A stretch of DNA of 64,000 nucleotides from Qipengyuania aurantiaca (GTDB lineage Bacteria > Pseudomonadota > Alphaproteobacteria > Sphingomonadales > Sphingomonadaceae). Made by a program: the position numbers and the translations under genes. This document shows, in pieces, positions 53,990 through 63,769 of the stretch (within the stretch, counting starts at the first letter, position 1; the number at the start of each line of letters is the position of its first letter). The notes under the pieces were generated by a model. The model saw only the letters and a program-made list of their open reading frames with translations. It ran no database searches and was not told the DNA's origin. Location: positions 1,839,501 through 1,903,500 of the forward strand of contig NZ_CP081295.1 in assembly GCF_019711375.1 (NCBI RefSeq), read 5' to 3'.

Positions 53990-54967
53990 ATGCAGGCCGA
54001 TTTTTCGTATGAGCCCGTCCATGACGGGGCCGGATGCCAGATGAGCGTGACCGTGCTCGCCGACCGTGATGGGGTGCGTGACGAGATGCGCTGCGATGCC
54101 GAGGCGGCGGGATTTCGCGTGCTCGAATGCTGCGGGTTCGACGAATTTGCCAGCGGGGCGAGCGGGGCGCTGGGCGACCTCGTGCTGGTCGATTGCGGAG
54201 AGGTCGATCCGGCCTGCCTAGCGCTTTTGTCGCGGCTCGATATGCGCTGCGGGAAATCGGGGGCGCAGCTGGTCGTCTCCACCACGATGGAAGCGCTCGA
54301 CGCGGTGTTCGGCTGCTTTGCCATGTCGGGCGCGCAGATCCTCGTTGATCCCGGCCGGGCCGAGCGCGTTATCGCCATCGGGAGGGTGCTGGCGGATGTC
54401 CCGAACCTGCGTCTTCGCGAGCTGGCGGAAGAGGACCGGCTGATGGTCCTGCGCCTGACCGAGCAGGTCAGCAAGCTGGCTGCAAGGCTGGAAGGGCTCT
54501 CTCCCGGACAGGGTGAGGGCGGCGGTGCGTTCCGGCTGGCCTCTCCCGTACAGGACTGGAAAGCGAGCGGTGACCATTATGTCATGGTGGACGCAGCCGA
54601 TGCTCCGCAGCTGCCGCGCGGCGATGTCATCCGCAAGCTGATCCGCGCGCGTCAGCTGCGGGCGCGTTTCTTCGATGCCGAACTCTTTGCGGATCCGGCG
54701 TGGGACATTCTGCTCGACCTTGCCGCTGCCCGGTCGGAGCGCGCGCAGGTTTGCGTGACCTCGCTGTGCATTGCGGCAGGTGTGCCGGCGACCACGGCGC
54801 TGCGCTGGATCTCGCAGATGGTCGACAGCGGGCTCCTCATGCGCATTCCCGATCCCGCCGACCGCAGGCGCGCGCATATTGCGCTGACCGATGGCACGAC
54901 CGACCTCATGGCGCGCTATTTTGCCGCCGTCGAAGTGGGCGCGATGGGCGAATTGCAGGCGGTTTAG
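53990..54967 (+). CDS. MarR-type winged-helix regulator with receiver-like N-terminal region
   Basis: The 325-residue protein has an N-terminal alpha/beta region (about 17-135) with strands such as VTVLADRD, LVLVDCGE and QLVVSTTM, spaced like a response-regulator fold but without a recognisable phosphorylation site. A coil (145-170) follows, then a C-terminal winged helix (about 225-315: SERAQVCVTSLCIAAGVPATTALRWISQMVDSGLL and DPADRRRAHIALT, the MarR wing). It is probably a transcription factor. Targets are unknown. It stands alone between divergent obgE and convergent lysA. Confidence 0.75.
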   Translation: MQADFSYEPVHDGAGCQMSVTVLADRDGVRDEMRCDAEAAGFRVLECCGFDEFASGASGALGDLVLVDCGEVDPACLALLSRLDMRCGKSGAQLVVSTTMEALDAVFGCFAMSGAQILVDPGRAERVIAIGRVLADVPNLRLRELAEEDRLMVLRLTEQVSKLAARLEGLSPGQGEGGGAFRLASPVQDWKASGDHYVMVDAADAPQLPRGDVIRKLIRARQLRARFFDAELFADPAWDILLDLAAARSERAQVCVTSLCIAAGVPATTALRWISQMVDSGLLMRIPDPADRRRAHIALTDGTTDLMARYFAAVEVGAMGELQAV

Positions 54968-54989
54968 GGCGGGTGCCGGATTTCTGGAG

Positions 54990-56252
54990 TTAGTCGACCA
55001 GCCACTCCGGCACACGCTCGGCGTCCATGATCGCCCCTGCGGCGATACGGTCCGCGACCACGGCGTATTTGTCGCCATCGACCAGCACCTCGGCCACGAA
55101 ACCGCGCGAATTGTAGCTCGACGCCATGGTCGCACCATAGGCGCCCGCGGTGCGGAACACGGCGAGGTCTCCTGCGCCCAGGACGTCGATTTCGCGATCC
55201 ATGGCAAAGGTGTCGCCCGTTTCGCAGATCGGCCCGACGATATGCGCGATGGTTTTCTCGCCGGTCGGCTCGACCGCTTCGAAATCGTGCCAGGCCCCGT
55301 ACATGGCGGGGCGGGCCAGATCGTTCATGGCGGCGTCTACCACGAGGAAGGGCCGCTCGATCCCGCGCTTCACCCGGATGACGCGGGTGAGCAGGACGCC
55401 GGCGTTGCCTGCAATGACGCGGCCGGGTTCGAACATCAGCTGCACGTTCCAGTCCTTGGTCACGCGGGCCACCATGGCCCCGTATTCGGCCGGGGCGGGC
55501 AATTCCTCGCCTGCCTTGTAGGGGACGCCGAGACCGCCGCCGAGGTCGGCATGGGTGACCGTGCAGCCGCCCGCGCGCAATTCCTCGATCAGTGTGCCGA
55601 CCTTGCCGAAGGCGGTTTCCAGCGGCTCTAGATCGGCCAGCTGGCTACCGATGTGAACCGCGATCCCGCGCATATCGAGACCGTCTTCCTTCGCCAGCGC
55701 CGTATAGATCGCAGCCGCGCGATCGAGTGGAACGCCGAACTTGTTCTCGCGCTTGCCGGTGGAGATCTTCTCATGCGTGCGCGCGTCGACATCGGGATTG
55801 ACGCGCAGGGCGCAGGCCGCGCGCTTGCCGAAACGGCGGGCGATGGCGGCCAGCTCGTAGCCCTCTTCCTCGCTCTCGATGTTGAACTGGCCGATGCCTT
55901 CTTCGAGCCCCTGCTGCAATTCCGCATGGGTCTTGCCGACGCCGGAGAAGACGATGTCCTTGGGCTTCATCCCCGCCTTCAGCGCACGCGTCAGCTCGCC
56001 GCCCGAAACCACGTCGGCACCATAGCCCTCGTTCGCCAGCACGCGCAGCACGGCAAGGTTGGGATTGGCCTTTACGGCGAAGGCGATGTGTGGCTGTTTC
56101 AGCTCCGAAAGAGCGTCGCGAAATACGCGCGCATGGCGCACAAGGGTCGCGCGCGAATAGACATAGACAGGCGTGCCGACTTCCTCGGCAATCAGGGGGA
56201 GGGGCACGTCTTCTGCGAAGAGCACGCCGCTGCGGTGCTGGAAATGGTCCAT
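54990..56252 (-). CDS. lysA: Diaminopimelate decarboxylase
   Basis: The 420-residue PLP enzyme has the lysine in IAFAVKANPNLAVLR, HIGSQLADL, the glycine-rich DLGGGLGVPY, and the C-terminal GPICETGDTFAMDRE with the active-site cysteine. It makes lysine from meso-diaminopimelate. A small lipoprotein gene and argH lie upstream on the same strand, a common alphaproteobacterial argH-lptM-like-lysA order. Confidence 0.96.
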   Translation of the reverse strand: MDHFQHRSGVLFAEDVPLPLIAEEVGTPVYVYSRATLVRHARVFRDALSELKQPHIAFAVKANPNLAVLRVLANEGYGADVVSGGELTRALKAGMKPKDIVFSGVGKTHAELQQGLEEGIGQFNIESEEEGYELAAIARRFGKRAACALRVNPDVDARTHEKISTGKRENKFGVPLDRAAAIYTALAKEDGLDMRGIAVHIGSQLADLEPLETAFGKVGTLIEELRAGGCTVTHADLGGGLGVPYKAGEELPAPAEYGAMVARVTKDWNVQLMFEPGRVIAGNAGVLLTRVIRVKRGIERPFLVVDAAMNDLARPAMYGAWHDFEAVEPTGEKTIAHIVGPICETGDTFAMDREIDVLGAGDLAVFRTAGAYGATMASSYNSRGFVAEVLVDGDKYAVVADRIAAGAIMDAERVPEWLVD

Positions 56253-56330
56253 GGCAGCGTCCCATGCCGCCGCGCCTCGGCAGAGTCGAGACAGCTTAGG
56301 TTCGCGAGAGATTATCTCGCCTTGACGCGA

Positions 56331-56588
56331 TCAGGCGGGATCGTCGTCCTCTTCGGGCGGCAGGTCGAAGGGATCGTCCTCGCGCTCTTCGGAACGCGTG
56401 CGCAATTCGACCGAGCGATCGGGCGCGGCCTGCGTGTCGAGTTCGAGGAGGTCACGCGCGTCAGGCTGTACTTCCGCGCCGAAGGGTTTGGGCGGCAGGC
56501 TCTGTCCTGCAACCGGCGTCAATTCGGCCTTCTGCCCGCAGGCGGATAGTGCGACCAGCGCGGCAAGGGCGGCAAAAGTGCGTGTCAC
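56331..56588 (-). CDS. Small lipoprotein between argH and lysA
   Basis: The 85-residue product has a signal peptide with lipobox LSAC (Cys17), then a proline-containing segment and a very acidic tail ([15 protein letters not shown]). GTG 56588 overlaps the argH stop as GTGA. By size and position it resembles LptM/YifL-type lipoproteins found before lysA, but the acidic tail is longer. The LptM role is inferred. Confidence 0.75.
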   Translation of the reverse strand: MTRTFAALAALVALSACGQKAELTPVAGQSLPPKPFGAEVQPDARDLLELDTQAAPDRSVELRTRSEEREDDPFDLPPEEDDDPA

Positions 56589-57964
56589 GATGCGAAATTC
56601 TCCAGCCGCTTGCGGGCTTCTTCGACCTGCTCCCTAACACGGACCGGCGCGGTCCCGCCATAGGAAGCGCGCGCGGCGACCGAAGCGTCCACCGAAAGCG
56701 CGTCGAACACGCGCTCGTCGATCCGTGTGTCGATGCTCTTGAGATCATCGATCGACAGTCCGTCGAGGGCGACACCCTTCTCGTCGGCGAGTTTGACAGC
56801 CGCGCCGGTGATGTGGTGCGCCTCGCGGAAGGGGATGTCGGCTTGCCGTACCAGCCAGTCGGCGAGATCGGTCGCGGTGGCGTGGCCCGCCTCGGCCGCC
56901 TCCCGCATGCGAGCGGTCTGGAACGTAGTGTCTGCGACCATTCCGGCCATGGCGGCAAGGCTCAGGTCGAGAAGGCCCGCCGCCTCGAAAACGGGCGGCT
57001 TGTCGTCCTGCATGTCCTTGGAATAGGCGAGCGGCAGGCCCTTCATGGTCACCATGACGCTGGTCGCGCAGCCGATCACCCGCCCCGCATGGCCGCGCAC
57101 CAGTTCGGCCGCGTCGGGATTGCGCTTCTGCGGCATGATCGAACTGCCGGTCGAGAGCGTGTCGGGCAGTTTCACGAAGCCGAAGGGCTGGCTCGCCCAG
57201 ATGATGAATTCCTCCGCCAGCCGCGACAGGTGGAGCGAACACTGGCTGGCCGCCATCAGGTAATCGAGCGCGAAATCGCGGTCGGACACGGCGTCGAGAC
57301 TGTTGCGGGTGGGCGCCGCAAAGCCGAGCGCGGAGGCCGTCATCTCGCGGTCGACGTCGAAGCCGGTCCCCGCCAGCGCCGCCGATCCCAGCGGGCACTC
57401 GTCCATCCGCACCAGCGCGTCCGCGAAGCGCGAACGGTCGCGCATGAGCATCTCGAAATAGGCGAGGAGGTGATGGCCGAGCGTAACCGGCTGCGCGGTC
57501 TGCAAATGCGTGAAGCCGGGCATGATGCTGTCCGCGTGTTCGCCTGCCCGCCCGACCAGCGCACCCAGCACGGCGTCGATGCCTGCGATCGCGCGCTGCA
57601 TGGCGCTGCGCACCCACATACGGAAGTCGGTCGCCACCTGGTCGTTGCGGCTGCGCGCGGTGTGGAGGCGTCCGGCAGCGGGGCCGACGATCTCGGTGAG
57701 GCGCGATTCCACGGTCATGTGGATGTCCTCGAGGTCCCAGTCCTCGGGCACGCCGTCGCGCTCGTATTCGGCCGCGACCTGCTGCAGCCCCTCGTCGATC
57801 GCCTTGGCGTCGGCCTCGCTGACGATGCCCTGCTTCGCCAGCATGGCGACATGCGCGCGGCTGCCTGCGATATCCTCGCGCCAGAGCGCCTTGTCGAAGG
57901 GGATCGAGGCGTTGATTTCGCGCATGATCGCGCTAGGCCCTTCGGCGAACCTGCCGCCCCACAT
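56585..57964 (-). CDS. argH: Argininosuccinate lyase
   Basis: The 459-residue fumarase/aspartase-superfamily enzyme starts [14 protein letters not shown]. It has [30 protein letters not shown] and the signature [12 protein letters not shown]. It makes arginine and fumarate. ATG 57964 gives the E. coli-like length. An in-frame GTG at 58000 would add 12 residues but would overlap the start of the divergent gene. Confidence 0.96.
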   Translation of the reverse strand: MWGGRFAEGPSAIMREINASIPFDKALWREDIAGSRAHVAMLAKQGIVSEADAKAIDEGLQQVAAEYERDGVPEDWDLEDIHMTVESRLTEIVGPAAGRLHTARSRNDQVATDFRMWVRSAMQRAIAGIDAVLGALVGRAGEHADSIMPGFTHLQTAQPVTLGHHLLAYFEMLMRDRSRFADALVRMDECPLGSAALAGTGFDVDREMTASALGFAAPTRNSLDAVSDRDFALDYLMAASQCSLHLSRLAEEFIIWASQPFGFVKLPDTLSTGSSIMPQKRNPDAAELVRGHAGRVIGCATSVMVTMKGLPLAYSKDMQDDKPPVFEAAGLLDLSLAAMAGMVADTTFQTARMREAAEAGHATATDLADWLVRQADIPFREAHHITGAAVKLADEKGVALDGLSIDDLKSIDTRIDERVFDALSVDASVAARASYGGTAPVRVREQVEEARKRLENFAS

Positions 57965-57980
57965 GCTGTTGGAGCCCTGA

Positions 57981-58538
57981 TTGTCCCGCTTTTCGCTCAC
58001 GCTCGTATCCATTTTCGCCCTGTCGCTGGCCGCCTGCGATAGGAGCGCACCCGACGCGGCGCAAGAAAGCGGTGCTTCGAGCGCGGCAAGCGGCGAGATC
58101 GACCGCGGCAACGCGGGCGCGCTGATGCCTGCCGCCAATTTGCGTGACCTCGAGGAACGCGAACTCAATCTCGGAGCGGTGCAGGGCACGCCAGTGCTGC
58201 TCAACCTGTGGGCGACGTGGTGCGCGCCCTGCATCAAGGAAATGCCGCTGCTCGACGAACTGGCGGGCGACTATGGCGAAAGCTTGCGGGTCCTCACCGT
58301 GAGCCAGGACATGGGCGGCCCCGACAAGGTGGCGGATTTCTTCGCCCAGAACCGATTCGATCACCTGGAATCCTGGATGGACCCGCAGGCCGAACTCGGC
58401 TTCGCGCTGGGCGGTGGCTCGCTGCCCACCACCGTCATGTACGACGCGCAGGGGCAGGAAGTCTGGCGCGTGCGCGGCGACTACGACTGGTCGAGCGAAG
58501 AAGCGCGCGCAGCCATTGACGCGGTGCTGGCCAACTGA
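57981..58538 (+). CDS. Thioredoxin-like (TlpA/ResA type) lipoprotein
   Basis: The 185-residue protein has a signal peptide with lipobox LAAC (about Cys19), a short Ser/Ala-rich linker, and a TlpA-type thioredoxin fold with [10 protein letters not shown] (Cys81, Cys84) and [13 protein letters not shown]. It is likely a membrane-tethered periplasmic thiol reductase. TTG 57981 lies only 16 bases from the divergent argH start, so promoters must overlap coding sequence. Confidence 0.85.
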   Translation: MSRFSLTLVSIFALSLAACDRSAPDAAQESGASSAASGEIDRGNAGALMPAANLRDLEERELNLGAVQGTPVLLNLWATWCAPCIKEMPLLDELAGDYGESLRVLTVSQDMGGPDKVADFFAQNRFDHLESWMDPQAELGFALGGGSLPTTVMYDAQGQEVWRVRGDYDWSSEEARAAIDAVLAN

Positions 58539-58560
58539 GTCTCCCCCTTGTGCGAAGCGC

Positions 58561-58593
58561 CCTTATGGTAGATAAGGTTTTTCTAATATAAGG
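58561..58593 (+). promoter_or_regulatory. Candidate operator/promoter of the sulfide oxidation pair
   Basis: A perfect inverted repeat, CCTTAT, five bases, ATAAGG (58561-58577), is followed by a third ATAAGG (58588-58593) and a TAATAT -10-like box (58584-58589) in an A/T-rich patch. The layout suits repressor control of the downstream gene; the regulator is unknown. Confidence 0.4.
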
Positions 58594-58619
58594 TGGGAAA
58601 AGCGCGAGAGGACACGATC

Positions 58620-59846
58620 TTGGCCAGTGACAACAGCGATTTCGAGATTGTTATCATCGGCGGAGGCGCGGCAGGGATTGCCACCGCAGCGTCGCTTCAC
58701 AAGCGAGAGCCGAGCCTCAAGATCGCAATCATAGAGCCTTCCGGCACGCATTACTATCAACCGGGCTGGACGATGGTCGGTGGCGGCGTATTTGATCCCG
58801 AGCAGACTGCGCGAGAGATGGCGCGGGTCATGCCGGATTACGTATCGTGGATTCGCCAATCGGCTGCTGCATTCGAGCCCGGCGATAACACCGTCATCCT
58901 CGCTGACGGGTCGCGGATCAAATATGTCTTTCTTGTCGTAGCCGCGGGTCTGCAGCTCGATTGGGATGGCGTTGAAGGGCTCTCCGACACGCTCGGGCGG
59001 AACGGCGTGACATCGAATTACCGTTTCGACCTCGCTCCCTACACATGGGAGCTCGTGCAGCAATTGCGGTCTGGAAAAGCGCTGTTCACGCAGCCGCCCA
59101 TGCCGATCAAATGCGCAGGCGCGCCGCAGAAGGCGATGTATCTGTCCTGCTCGGAATGGCAAAAGAGGGGTGTTCTCAAGGACATCGATGTTCACTTCCA
59201 CAATGCAGGCGGCGTGCTGTTCGGGGTGGCCGAATATGTTCCTGCCCTGATGGAGTACGTCGAGCGCTACGGTATCTCGCTCGATCTGAACGAACGCCTG
59301 ACGGCAGTGGACGGGAGTGCGAAGACGGCCACATTTGCGACCGAGAACGGCAGCAAGACCGTTGAATTCGACATGCTGCACGTTTGCCCCCCGCAATCCG
59401 CACCCGACTTCATAAAATCCAGTCCGCTTGCAGGTGAGGGCGGTTGGGTCGACGTCGATCAGGAGACCCTTCGCCACGCGCGGTACGACAACGTGTTTGC
59501 CTTGGGGGATTGCTCCAACACCCCGAATGCGAAGACCGCCGCCGCGGCTCGCAAGCAGGCGCCGATCGTCGCAAGCAATCTGATCGCCACGATCCTGGGC
59601 AAGCCACTTCCCTCGCGATACGATGGTTATGGCAGTTGCCCGCTAACGGTCGAGCACGGCAAGATCGTACTCGCCGAATTCGGCTACGGCGGAAAGCTTC
59701 TGCCAAGCTTCCCGGGATGGGCGCTCGACGGACGCAAGCCTACCCGACGCGCATGGGTGCTGAAGGCCGATGTCCTGCCGAGGATCTATTGGGAGGCCAT
59801 GCTCAAGGGCCGCGAATGGCTGGTCAAACCGGGACACGTTGGCTGA
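58620..59846 (+). CDS. Sulfide:quinone oxidoreductase (SQRDL-like)
   Basis: The 408-residue flavoprotein has the FAD-binding VIIGGGAAGIATAASL (about 9-24), THYYQPGWTMVGGG, the redox cysteines Cys165 (PIKCAGAPQKAMYL) and Cys298 (GDCSNTPNAKTAAAAR), and a C-terminal amphipathic region for membrane attachment. The KCAGAPQKA motif is that of the eukaryote-like type II SQR group. TTG 58620 has an AGAGGA site; a GTG at 58593 lacks one. Paired with a sulfite/sulfur exporter downstream. Confidence 0.88.
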   Translation: MASDNSDFEIVIIGGGAAGIATAASLHKREPSLKIAIIEPSGTHYYQPGWTMVGGGVFDPEQTAREMARVMPDYVSWIRQSAAAFEPGDNTVILADGSRIKYVFLVVAAGLQLDWDGVEGLSDTLGRNGVTSNYRFDLAPYTWELVQQLRSGKALFTQPPMPIKCAGAPQKAMYLSCSEWQKRGVLKDIDVHFHNAGGVLFGVAEYVPALMEYVERYGISLDLNERLTAVDGSAKTATFATENGSKTVEFDMLHVCPPQSAPDFIKSSPLAGEGGWVDVDQETLRHARYDNVFALGDCSNTPNAKTAAAARKQAPIVASNLIATILGKPLPSRYDGYGSCPLTVEHGKIVLAEFGYGGKLLPSFPGWALDGRKPTRRAWVLKADVLPRIYWEAMLKGREWLVKPGHVG

Positions 59847-59847
59847 G

Positions 59848-60621
59848 ATGGATCTGGTCTACTGGCTCTCGGGCGCGCTTTCGGGTGGTGCCACGGGCTT
59901 CGTGCTCGGTCTGATCGGTGGGGGCGGATCGATCCTTGCCGTACCGCTGATGGTCTATGTGGTGGGCGTCGCCAATCCTCATACGGCAATCGGGACCAGC
60001 GCGCTTGCCGTGGCAGCGAACGCGCTTGCCGGTCTTGTGAACCATGCGCGCGCAGGCACGGTCAAATGGCCCTGCGGCATGACCTTCGCCGCCGCCGGGA
60101 TCCTCGGCGCGCTGGCCGGATCGACGGTGGGCAAGAATTTCGACGGGCAGAAGCTCCTGTTCCTGTTCGCCTTGCTGATGCTGGTGGTCGGCGTACTGAT
60201 GCTGCGCGGCAAGGGGCGGGTGGCGGATGACGATGTGCATCTCGACCGGGGCAACGCACCCAAGCTGCTCGCCAACGGCCTCGGAGCCGGTGCGGTCTCG
60301 GGTTTTTTCGGCATCGGCGGCGGCTTCCTGATCGTGCCCGGCCTGCTCGGTGCGACGCGCATGCCGATGATCAACGCGGTGGGCACCAGCCTCGTCGCGG
60401 TGACCGCTTTCGGAATCACCACGGCGGGCAATTACGCCCTGTCGGGCTATGTCGACTGGGCGCTGGCAGGCGTTTTCGTGGCAGGCGGTGTGGTCGGTAG
60501 CCTGCTGGGCACGCGCCTTGCGCGCAAGTTGTCGAGCACCGGTGCGCTCACGAACATCTTCGCAGGCGTGATCTTCCTCGTCGCTGCCTACATGCTATGG
60601 CAAAGCTGGATGGCGATGTAA
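59848..60621 (+). CDS. TauE/SafE family sulfite exporter-like protein
   Basis: The 257-residue membrane protein has about eight helices and two inverted-repeat glycine motifs, FVLGLIGGGGSILAVPL and GFFGIGGGFLIVPGLL, each followed by an IGTSALA/VGTSLVA element. Family members export sulfite or other sulfur anions. The gene starts one base after the sqr stop (TGA then GATG), so the pair probably oxidises sulfide and removes the product. Confidence 0.88.
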   Translation: MDLVYWLSGALSGGATGFVLGLIGGGGSILAVPLMVYVVGVANPHTAIGTSALAVAANALAGLVNHARAGTVKWPCGMTFAAAGILGALAGSTVGKNFDGQKLLFLFALLMLVVGVLMLRGKGRVADDDVHLDRGNAPKLLANGLGAGAVSGFFGIGGGFLIVPGLLGATRMPMINAVGTSLVAVTAFGITTAGNYALSGYVDWALAGVFVAGGVVGSLLGTRLARKLSSTGALTNIFAGVIFLVAAYMLWQSWMAM

Positions 60622-60660
60622 GGGGAGGCGCCCGTCGCTTGCGCTCGGGAGTTTTGATGC

Positions 60661-60683
60661 AAATCCATCCTCCGGATGGATTT
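60661..60683. terminator. Bidirectional hairpin between tauE and tRNA-Val
   Basis: A perfect 10-bp stem (60661-60670 with 60674-60683) with a three-base loop lies between convergent genes. On the plus strand it ends ATTTGTCTT. It is probably a terminator for one or both sides. Confidence 0.5.
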
Positions 60684-60696
60684 GTCTTATCGAAAC

Positions 60697-60772
60697 TGGT
60701 GGGCGCTGACGGGCTCGAACCGCCGACCCTCTCGGTGTAAACGAGATGCTCTACCAACTGAGCTAAGCGCCC
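60697..60772 (-). tRNA. tRNA-Val (anticodon UAC)
   Basis: A 76-base cloverleaf on the minus strand with encoded CCA. The acceptor GGGCGCT pairs with AGCGCCC, the D arm is GCTCAGTTGGTAGAGC, the anticodon loop TTTACAC gives TAC, and the T loop is TTCGAGC. Confidence 0.96.
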
Positions 60773-60841
60773 CGACCGGTATCGGGTGAAGCGCCACATA
60801 GCGCGGCTGACACATAAATCAATTGCCGCTAACGCGCCTTC

Positions 60842-61816
60842 ATGACGAAACTCACCGTTCTTGCCACCGGCGGCACTATTGCCGGCATCGCCGGCTCGGC
60901 CATCGCCCAGGATTACCGGGCTGGCGAGATCGGAATCGAGGATTATCTCGAAAAAGTCGGCGGGCTGGGGCTGGAGGCGGAGCTTTCGGGCCGCCAGATC
61001 GCCAATATCGATTCTGCCGACATGGGCCCGGCGGTATGGAACGCCCTGCACCCCGCGATACTGGAGGCCCTGGCCGACCCCGAATGTTCGGGCGTCATCG
61101 TCACCCACGGCACCGACACGCTGGAGGAAACCGCCTTTCTCCTCGACCTGACGCTGCCCGCCGACAAGCCGGTGGTGGTAGTCGGTGCGATGCGGCCTGC
61201 CGATGCCGTGGGCTATGACGGCTTGCGGAATTTCGCCAATGCCGTGCGCGTTGCCAGCGATCCGCAAGCCGCCGGGCGCGGCGTGCTGGTGGTGATGGGC
61301 GACCGCGTGTTCGCCGCGCGAGATGTGCGCAAGGTCCGCACGCGCGGGACCGAGGCGTTTCGCGGCTTCCCACGCGAATCCATCGGCTTGGTCACACCCT
61401 CGACGCTCGAATGGTTCGGCGCGCCCTGGCGGCAGGGCAAGGCGGCGCTGTCCGACTGGTACGACGACCTGCCCGAAGTCGTGATCGTCTATGTCCATGC
61501 GGCGCTCTGCGCGGAGGAAGTGTTGCGGCTGGTGGGCGAGGACACGCGCGGCATCGTGCTGGCCGGGGTGGGCGAGGGCAACATGCCCGAACGCGTGCGG
61601 CAGGAACTGGCGCTGTTCGCGCAAAACGGCATTCCCGTGGTCCGGGCGAGCCGTGCCGACGAAGGGCTGGTGGACCGCGAGCCCGAAGACGACGCCAACC
61701 GCTTCGTCGCCGCGCGCGCGCTCAATCCGCAAAAGGCGCGCATCCTTTTGCAGCTGCTGGTGGCGGGCGGGATCACCGACCCCGCCGCCATCCAGCGCAA
61801 ATTCGACCGCCGCTAG
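60842..61816 (+). CDS. L-asparaginase
   Basis: The 324-residue protein has both asparaginase signatures: VLATGGTIAGIAGS with the nucleophile threonine (Thr12), and VTHGTDTLEETAFLL with Thr, Asp and the downstream Lys region PADKPVVVVGAMRPADAVGYDG. There is no signal peptide, so it appears cytoplasmic although the sequence is of the short bacterial type II form. It hydrolyses asparagine to aspartate and ammonia. Confidence 0.9.
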   Translation: MTKLTVLATGGTIAGIAGSAIAQDYRAGEIGIEDYLEKVGGLGLEAELSGRQIANIDSADMGPAVWNALHPAILEALADPECSGVIVTHGTDTLEETAFLLDLTLPADKPVVVVGAMRPADAVGYDGLRNFANAVRVASDPQAAGRGVLVVMGDRVFAARDVRKVRTRGTEAFRGFPRESIGLVTPSTLEWFGAPWRQGKAALSDWYDDLPEVVIVYVHAALCAEEVLRLVGEDTRGIVLAGVGEGNMPERVRQELALFAQNGIPVVRASRADEGLVDREPEDDANRFVAARALNPQKARILLQLLVAGGITDPAAIQRKFDRR

Positions 61817-61826
61817 GCCGGCGCGA

Positions 61827-62936
61827 TCAGCCCTGAGGCGTGACGAGGTACTTCTCGCCCGTCTTCATCTGGCGATAATCGAGGATCGCGTCCTTCGTCA
61901 GCATGCCTTTCAGATTGACCTTGGTCTTGTAGCTGCTGTCAAAGGTGGTGGTCAGGTTGTCGAGCACGCGCTTGCGCATCCGCATCACCGTTTCCATGCC
62001 TGCGTTCTGCAGGAACGGCGTCAGCAACCAGCCCGACAGCGTCCAGCCGAAGCCATAGGCCGGCGTCAGCACGGTCGGGCCGAAATCGAGGCGGCCGTAA
62101 ATGAACATGCGCTTCGCCTGGTTCGAACCATAGCGCGAATATTCGCTCATCTGGGATACGGCGACCTGCTCCATCGCCTTGAAGCAGCTGTCGACCATCT
62201 GGCCGCCGCCGATGGGATCGAAGCCGTAGAAGGCGCCCGTTTCCGAAATCGCCCCGCGCAGCTGGTCCATGAAATCGTCGTCGGACGAGTTCACGACATG
62301 CTTTGCGCCCTGCGATTTCAGCAGTTCGGCCTGATCGTCCTTGCGCACGATATTGACCAGATCCATGCCGTCCTCGAGGCAGATGCGGTTGAGCATCTGG
62401 CCAAGGTTCGACGCGCCCACGGTGTGCAGGATCGCCTTCTGGCCGTCGGCCTTGGCGTTTTCGACAAAGCCCAGCGCCGTCATCGGATTGACGAAGCTCG
62501 ACGCGCCCGTCTCGCTGCTGTGGTCTCCTAGCGGCAGGCACATGGCGGCATCCGCAATGGCGTACTGGCTGAAAGCGTTGCCCGGCACGCAGGCGACGCG
62601 CTGGCCCATGAGCGCCTTGGCCATGTCGCTGTCACCGGTGGCGACGACGGTGCCGGCGCCTTCGTTGCCGGCGGGCAGCTTCTGTCCGTGACGCGCCTTG
62701 CTGCCGGTGTTGAACGGTTCGGGCATCTTGGCGACGACCTTGCCGGGCGAATAATCCGCGTTCTCGAAATCGGCAGCCCCGGTCAGGATCGCGAGGTCCG
62801 ACGGGTTGATCGGCGCCGCTTCCATCTTGACCAGCACCTGGTTGCCGGTCGGCTCAGGGAAGGTGACGTCCTCCAGTTCGAGCGTGAGCGTGCCGTCGCT
62901 GGTCAGCGTGGTGAAAAGCTGTTTGCCGGTGGTCAT
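61827..62936 (-). CDS. Zinc-free MDR family oxidoreductase
   Basis: The 369-residue medium-chain dehydrogenase has a GroES-like N-terminus (VLVKMEAAPINPSDLAILTG), LPAGNEGAGTVVATG, and a nucleotide-binding region near 175-190 (ILHTVGASNLGQMLNRI) in which the usual GGVG is altered. Zinc-binding cysteines are absent. The substrate is unknown. It is convergent with the asparaginase gene, ten bases apart. Confidence 0.8.
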   Translation of the reverse strand: MTTGKQLFTTLTSDGTLTLELEDVTFPEPTGNQVLVKMEAAPINPSDLAILTGAADFENADYSPGKVVAKMPEPFNTGSKARHGQKLPAGNEGAGTVVATGDSDMAKALMGQRVACVPGNAFSQYAIADAAMCLPLGDHSSETGASSFVNPMTALGFVENAKADGQKAILHTVGASNLGQMLNRICLEDGMDLVNIVRKDDQAELLKSQGAKHVVNSSDDDFMDQLRGAISETGAFYGFDPIGGGQMVDSCFKAMEQVAVSQMSEYSRYGSNQAKRMFIYGRLDFGPTVLTPAYGFGWTLSGWLLTPFLQNAGMETVMRMRKRVLDNLTTTFDSSYKTKVNLKGMLTKDAILDYRQMKTGEKYLVTPQG

Positions 62937-63019
62937 CCAATTCCCTTTCGTTGCGGTTCGAAACCTGTTTGTGGGCCTCGCTACGCCTCGTTCAAGGGCT
63001 TGGCTAGGGTGCCGTTACG

Positions 63020-63769
63020 TCAGGCGTCGTCCGGATAGGTCGCATCGACGAAGTAGAGCCCGTGGGGCGGCGCGTTAAGACCGAGCGCCTGCCGATCCTT
63101 CGCTTCCAGCGCCTCTGCCAGCTGCTCCTCGCGCCAGCGCCCCATGCCGACGAGCGCTAGGCAACCGACCATCGAACGCACCTGATGGTGGAGGAAGCTG
63201 CGGGCGGCGGCGTGGATGCGCACCTCGTCACCTTCGCGCTCGACGTCGAGCCGGTCGAGTGTTTTCACCGGGCTTTGTGACTGGCACTGGACCGATCGGA
63301 AGGTGGTGAAATCGTGGAGGCCGACGAGCGCCTTGGCGGCGCGGTCCATCGCCTCGTGGTCGAGGTCCTGCGGGACCTGCCATAGCCGGTTGCGCTTCAG
63401 CGTCAGGGGCGCGCGGCGGTTGGCGATGCGGTAGACGTAGGAGCGACCCGTACAGGAAAAGCGCGCGTGCCAGTCGTCGGGCACGACCTCGCAATGGGTC
63501 ACCGCGATGGGGTCTGGGCGGACCTGCGCGTTCAGCGCTTCCATCAGGCGGAAGGGCGCGATGTCCTTTTCGATATCCATGTGGCTGCGCATGGCGAGCG
63601 CGTGGACACCCGTATCGGTGCGGCCCGCGCTGAAGAGGCGCACGTCTTCGCCAGTGACGCGATACGCCGCTTCCTCGAGCGATTGCTGCACGCTCGGCCC
63701 GTTGTCCTGCCGTTGCAGCCCGACAAAAGGCGTCCCGTCGAATTCGATGGTAAGCGCGAAGCGGGTCAC
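63020..63769 (-). CDS. truA: tRNA pseudouridine(38-40) synthase
   Basis: The 249-residue protein has the TruA catalytic motif [14 protein letters not shown] with its aspartate, [14 protein letters not shown], and [17 protein letters not shown] 63769 overlaps the fmt stop as GTGA and gives the start [16 protein letters not shown], which fits the family. Confidence 0.95.
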   Translation of the reverse strand: MTRFALTIEFDGTPFVGLQRQDNGPSVQQSLEEAAYRVTGEDVRLFSAGRTDTGVHALAMRSHMDIEKDIAPFRLMEALNAQVRPDPIAVTHCEVVPDDWHARFSCTGRSYVYRIANRRAPLTLKRNRLWQVPQDLDHEAMDRAAKALVGLHDFTTFRSVQCQSQSPVKTLDRLDVEREGDEVRIHAAARSFLHHQVRSMVGCLALVGMGRWREEQLAEALEAKDRQALGLNAPPHGLYFVDATYPDDA

